A DNA stretch of 46,082 bases, taken from positions 1 through 46,082 of the forward strand of contig JAUCBJ010007282.1 in the NCBI GenBank assembly GCA_032718475.1, written 5' to 3'. The notes under the pieces are model-generated. The model was not told where the DNA came from, ran no database searches, and was given only the letters and a program-made list of their open reading frames with translations. The translations under genes and the position numbers were made by a program. Each line of letters begins with the position of its first letter. Position 1 is the first letter of the stretch. The DNA is from Nemertoderma westbladi. Lineage: Eukaryota > Xenacoelomorpha > Nemertodermatida > Nemertodermatidae. Of the stretch, positions 42,370 through 46,082 are shown one piece after another.

Positions 42370-43800
42370 TTACCGCAACGGTGAGGAATTCCCTATCTGA
42401 TTGTGTTGACTCGGCGTCAAGGAAACGCCGCCGATATCTGCGTCCCGCGGCGGCAGTTTGACGTGCAACTGGATGCGAAGCAACGCGGCTCGCAACGTCA
42501 ACGCCTTGCAACGTCGCTCGTAGTCGCGGCAGATCTCGAGCCCGCGTTCGAACGTAGCGGTACGCGCGTGCGTGTCCTTAGCGTAGACTATCTTATTGTG
42601 CGAGTCGATCCTCGCCGCGATCTTCCCGTCCAGTATCAACGCCATCACCTCGTCCTCCAACGATCCCACGTCCGTGTTGAACGCCGTCGCCATCGCGTTC
42701 ATATCCGCGGACACGTAAGGACTGAAGTACTGACACAACGCTTTCTTACGTATCTGGGAGTAAAGAACGCCAACGTGTTCCGCAAGGTATATGTCCACGA
42801 GGAACACGTTCCGAAGTCCATCGAGCAGCCGTAGACACTGGGCGTAGGACGAGGCGTAGAAGGCGGAGACCGCGTCCCGTAGTTGGGGCTCCAAGTCAAG
42901 GAACTGCTTGAAGGAGGCGCTACCGAGCACCAGTTTGTGTAGCTCCGAGCGCTCGAACGTGGCCAATGCGGTGAGTCCGCCGTAAACGGCGACGTTCCCA
43001 GGGGATAGAACCTCGGGGAAGTCGCAATAATCAAAGGAAGCAGAAACAAAGGATTTAGCCGCCGCTTTGTACTTCTTCAGACCTAATTCTGCGATCCCAG
43101 CGGCACATTTCAGTTTGGTTTCGGTAGCAGCGTCAGCTACTGCGTCCTTGCGTTCCCGGTCTGCGTAATCAGCTGTCGCCACAGCTTTGTTTACAAAACT
43201 GTTGACATGGGACCAGTTCCTCAGATAGATGCTCACCTTGATGACATTCAGGTTCATACTGATGTGGTGCTTGGTTGAGGTGCAGTAGTCCCTGGAGCGA
43301 CTGTAGCACTTGAGCGCGTTGCAGAGATCCCCGGTGTCGAGGTAGTGGTCGCCAAGGTCGTCATGACCGCGCCGGATACTCTCCTTTATTGAGTTGGCCT
43401 TGTAGTTCTTGAGGTCGGTGTCGAGTTTCTCGAGTTTCAGCGAGGATTTCTTTGCGGTGTTTTCAATCCAAGTCGTGTCTAACTGCGGTGGTGGCGGGAG
43501 GTTTGCGTCGGATGAGTGGGAATTGATGACGTCGGTGAGTTTGGCGTGGAGACTCTGGTAGTTCTCAACGTTGTAGGTTGTCTGAGAGTAAATCAATGCG
43601 AGTCGGAGCGCCTCCAGCTTAAGGGAGCCACAATGGTCGGCGAGGTATTCCAGTCGCTTCACCTTCGCATGTCCAATGTACTGGGAGGCATAGCTGTCCA
43701 GGTCCAGGGTGGAAGAGTCAACAACCAACTCCTGGGGTAAACCGGCCACATTTTCATTGTCCTCCGGCAAATCAACCTGCATGGGTTCTATGCTAGCCAT
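42370..43800 (-). CDS. CSN1: COP9 signalosome complex subunit 1 (CSN1/GPS1), intronless
   Basis: A complete 476-codon frame without introns, close to the usual family length. The COP9 signalosome removes NEDD8 from cullins and so controls cullin-RING ubiquitin ligases; CSN1 is one of its PCI-domain scaffold subunits. Recognised by the long conserved block KLEKLDTDLKNYK / SIKESIRRGHDDLGDHYLD (~123-155), the helical-repeat RPN7-type region (~100-275) with NALKCYSRSRDYCT, LNVIKVS and ASFDYCDFPEVLSP, and the PCI/winged-helix region (~285-410) with QYFSPYVSADMNAMATAFN and LEDEVMALILDGKI. The tail keeps LRIQLHVKLPPR. Start: ATG at 43800 with G at -3 and +4; an in-frame stop lies ten codons upstream with no other ATG. 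The 3' half is notably rich in G+C and CpG against an AT-rich background. Vertebrate GPS1 has many introns, so this is either an intron-poor ancestral gene or an old retrocopy; the intact frame favours function. Confidence 0.95.
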   Translation of the reverse strand: MASIEPMQVDLPEDNENVAGLPQELVVDSSTLDLDSYASQYIGHAKVKRLEYLADHCGSLKLEALRLALIYSQTTYNVENYQSLHAKLTDVINSHSSDANLPPPPQLDTTWIENTAKKSSLKLEKLDTDLKNYKANSIKESIRRGHDDLGDHYLDTGDLCNALKCYSRSRDYCTSTKHHISMNLNVIKVSIYLRNWSHVNSFVNKAVATADYADRERKDAVADAATETKLKCAAGIAELGLKKYKAAAKSFVSASFDYCDFPEVLSPGNVAVYGGLTALATFERSELHKLVLGSASFKQFLDLEPQLRDAVSAFYASSYAQCLRLLDGLRNVFLVDIYLAEHVGVLYSQIRKKALCQYFSPYVSADMNAMATAFNTDVGSLEDEVMALILDGKIAARIDSHNKIVYAKDTHARTATFERGLEICRDYERRCKALTLRAALLRIQLHVKLPPRDADIGGVSLTPSQHNQIGNSSPLR

Positions 43801-44032
43801 ATCATTCCTATCTTTAATACTGCTATCCCCCTATCTGCCTATCACATTATCAGCCTATACAAACAAATTCCAGAAATTAGTGCACAGTGAATTATGTCTG
43901 TATGTGGTATGCTATGCTTATGCTGATATGTACGTTACGTACAGCGGTACAGCGTCAGTGAGTCGGAGTCGGACTGTCCGAGAATGAAGGCCTACTGAAC
44001 ATAAGCGGGTTCATGGAGTAGGCCTAGACAGC
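43801..44032 (-). promoter_or_regulatory. Upstream region of CSN1, probable promoter and 5' UTR
   Basis: About 230 bp separate the CSN1 start from a TIR element. No TATA box or clear initiator is visible. A (TACGTAC)-like segment occurs at 43932-43940. Confidence 0.3.
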
Positions 44033-44845
44033 TAGATCTGGGGTGAATCATTTCGACCTAAGCGTAGGGCGTAGCTGCGCGTAGGTCGACACATTGGGTC
44101 ATATATCACCAGTTTCAGAGTTTTATCATTAACTACAGTACGCGTAGGTGCTACGCATAGCTACGCGTAGGTGCTACGCATAACTATGCGTAATACGACG
44201 TTTATCATTAGTACTGTAGGCCTACACATATTCCAAGCGGTTCAGTACAATACTGTATGTTCAATATACAACCATCAAATGTTTTCAACGGAAATATAAC
44301 CATGATTATACACTATACAGTATTATCAGCTTTCGCTTAACCACTTCAACGGTAGACTGGAGCTTATAGTACCGGTACCGTACTGTATAATATTTAAATT
44401 ATCCAATGGAAGCAAAGAAACTTGGTAATATACGTGAATTTTAAGTTTACTTTTCATTCATCCTGTGTTTGTATGTGAAAGAGCCGAATATTATTTATTA
44501 CCAGTGCTGTATGTATAGAGATATGAACTTCCGATTCTGTTATTCCATTTGTCTGATAATCAGATACCTGACATATACCGATACTTGCCTAACAACTCAA
44601 CCGTACCGGACCTGAAATGAAAAATCATTGTTATCAGGACTGCTACGCGTAGCACCTACGCGTAGTTTCAAAATACCTACGCGTAGTTCCAAAAATACCT
44701 AAGCGTAGTTTTAAAACACCTACGTGTAGTTTTAAAAAAGGCAGTAAGTCTGGCCCTACCTGTAAATAACAGGAATGGTAGTTACAAACTACGCGTAGCT
44801 ACGCGTAGGCCTACGCGTAGGTCGAAAAGATTTACCCCAGATCTG
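44033..44845. mobile_element. MITE-like element with long TIRs made of CTACGCGTAG palindromes
   Basis: Left end TAGATCTGGGGTGAATC (44033) and the reverse complement of the right end CAGATCTGGGGTAAATC (to 44845) match, and continue with TTTCGACCTA-GCGTAGG, giving TIRs of about 60 bp. Both ends carry several copies of CTACGCGTAG (44040-44200, 44640-44820). The centre has no coding potential. No convincing target-site duplication is seen, so the superfamily is open. Confidence 0.7.
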
Positions 44846-44861
44846 CAGATTTAATTGCTGT

Positions 44862-46082
44862 GTTTGACTTTTCCACGTAGGTGTAGCCTATGGGTTTGAC
44901 TTTTCCACGTAGGTGTAGCCTATGGGTTTGACTTTTCCACGTAGGTGTAGCCTATGGGTTTTGTCTTTTCCACGTAGGTGTAGCCTATGGGTTTGACTTT
45001 TCCACGTAGGTGTAGCCTATGGGTTTGACTTTTCCACGTAGGTGTAGCCTATGGGTTTGACTTTTCCACGTAGGTGTAGCCTATGGGTTTGACTTTTCCA
45101 CGTAGGTGTAGCCTATGGGTTTTGTCTTTTCCACGTAGGTGTAGCCTATGGGTTTTGACTTTTCCACGTAGGTGTAGCCTATGGGTTTGACTTTTCCACG
45201 TAGGTGTAGCCTATGGGTTTGACTTTTCCACGTAGGTGTAGCCTATGGGTTTGACTTTTCCACGTAGGTGTAGCCTATGGGTTTGACTTTTCCACGTAGG
45301 TGTAGCCTATGGGTTTTGTCTTTTCCACGTAGGTGTAGCCTATGGGTTTTGACTTTTCCACGTAGGTGTAGCCTATGGGTTTTGTCTTTTCCACGTAGGT
45401 GTAGCCTATGGGTTTTGACTTTTCCACGTAGGTGTAGCCTATGGGTTTGACTTTTCCACGTAGGTGTAGCCTATGGGTTTGACTTTTCCACGTAGGTGTA
45501 GCCTATGGGTTTGACTTTTCCACGTAGGTGTAGCCTATGGGTTTTGTCTTTTCCACGTAGGTGTAGCCTATGGGTTTGACTTTTCCACGTAGGTGTAGCC
45601 TATGGGTTTGACTTTTCCACGTAGGTGTAGGCCTATGGGTTTGACTTTTCCACGTAGGTGTAGCCTATGGGTTTGACTTTTCCACGTAGGTGTAGCCTAT
45701 GGGTTTTTGTCTTTTCCACGTAGGTGTAGCCTATGGGTTTGACTTTTCCACGTAGGTGTAGCCTATGGGTTTGACTTTTCCACGTAGGTGTAGCCTATGG
45801 GTCTTGACTTTTCCACGTAGGTGTAGCCTATGGGTTTGACTTTTCCACGTAGGTGTAGCCTATGGGTTTTGTCTTTTCCACGTAGGTATAGCCTATGGGA
45901 TTTGACTTTTCCACGTAGGTGTAGCCTATGGGTTTGACTTTTCCACGTAGGTGTAGCCTATAGTGTTTGACTTTCCACGTAGGTGTAGCCTATGGGTTTG
46001 ACTTTTCCACGTAGGTGTAGCCTATGGGTTTGACTTTTCCACGTAGGTGTAGCCTATGGGTTTTGTCTTTTCCACGTAGGTG
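44862..46082. repeat. 32-bp satellite, at least 37 units, running off the window
   Basis: Units contain 'ttccacgtaggtgtagccta' and differ mainly in 'tttgac' versus 'tttgtc' and in T-run length (32-34 bp). The 'gtc' variant recurs at ~44957, 45119, 45312, 45378, 45541, 45706, 45866 and 46064, often ~160-165 bp apart, so units have been copied in blocks of about five. Confidence 0.95.

Noticed and set aside
42403-43049. Frames overlapping CSN1 (plus 42403-42834, minus 42699-43049)
   Set aside because: Shadows of the GC-rich CSN1 coding sequence in other frames.

Overview
The window is eukaryotic, almost certainly metazoan, and made mostly of repeats. It holds one recognisable host gene, CSN1 (COP9 signalosome subunit 1), an uninterrupted 476-codon minus-strand reading frame at 42370-43800. 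The rest is retroelements (BEL/Pao, non-LTR, Penelope-like), DNA-transposon relics, a tRNA-derived SINE, and at least six tandem arrays. The animal-type element mix, the A+T-rich background and recurring words such as ATACCGGTAT, TAGGCCTA and CCCTCTAGCGG suggest a marine invertebrate, perhaps a deuterostome. The species cannot be fixed from the sequence.

Left third (1-13076): two related BEL/Pao gag-pol copies lie head to head. The left copy reads on the minus strand, is open from 3722 to the window edge (1240 codons, no stop) and leaves the window just before its protease active site. The right copy (8946-13076, plus strand, 1376 codons) has Gag, zinc knuckles and protease joined in frame to the tail of RNase H; reverse transcriptase is deleted and integrase is not reached. 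Their related 5' noncoding regions (3723-5240 and 7440-8945) make the whole a large imperfect inverted repeat. Its spacer carries a copy of a second, LTR-like repeat (5960-7165).

Middle (13077-29464): AT-rich sequence leads to a broken, unrecognised ORF with three CCHC-type zinc-knuckle motifs (14700-16147), followed by the second copy of the LTR-like repeat (16225-17345). Next comes an 11-kb higher-order array (18211-29464). It is built of ~146-bp monomers, a ~600-bp spacer module and a terminal module with CAGA microsatellite and a strong hairpin, the layout of a Helitron-like (HINE/pearl) element amplified in tandem. Three copies carry 5-bp insertions at TA that look like Tc1-type excision footprints.

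Right (29465-41528): a frameshifted non-LTR retrotransposon on the minus strand, broken by a SINE with 8-bp target duplication, abuts a BEL/Pao integrase fragment (31829-32280). Three minisatellites follow, with 42-, 16- and 21-bp units; the 21-bp one is self-complementary in every unit. A Penelope-like element is split by a 2.6-kb hAT-like transposon that has an exact 8-bp target duplication and itself contains a non-LTR fragment.

Right end (41529-46082): CSN1, a short upstream region, a palindrome-rich TIR element (44033-44845) and a 32-bp satellite that runs off the window. There are no operons. The transposon genes are independent insertions of different ages; only CSN1 shows clear signs of cellular function.
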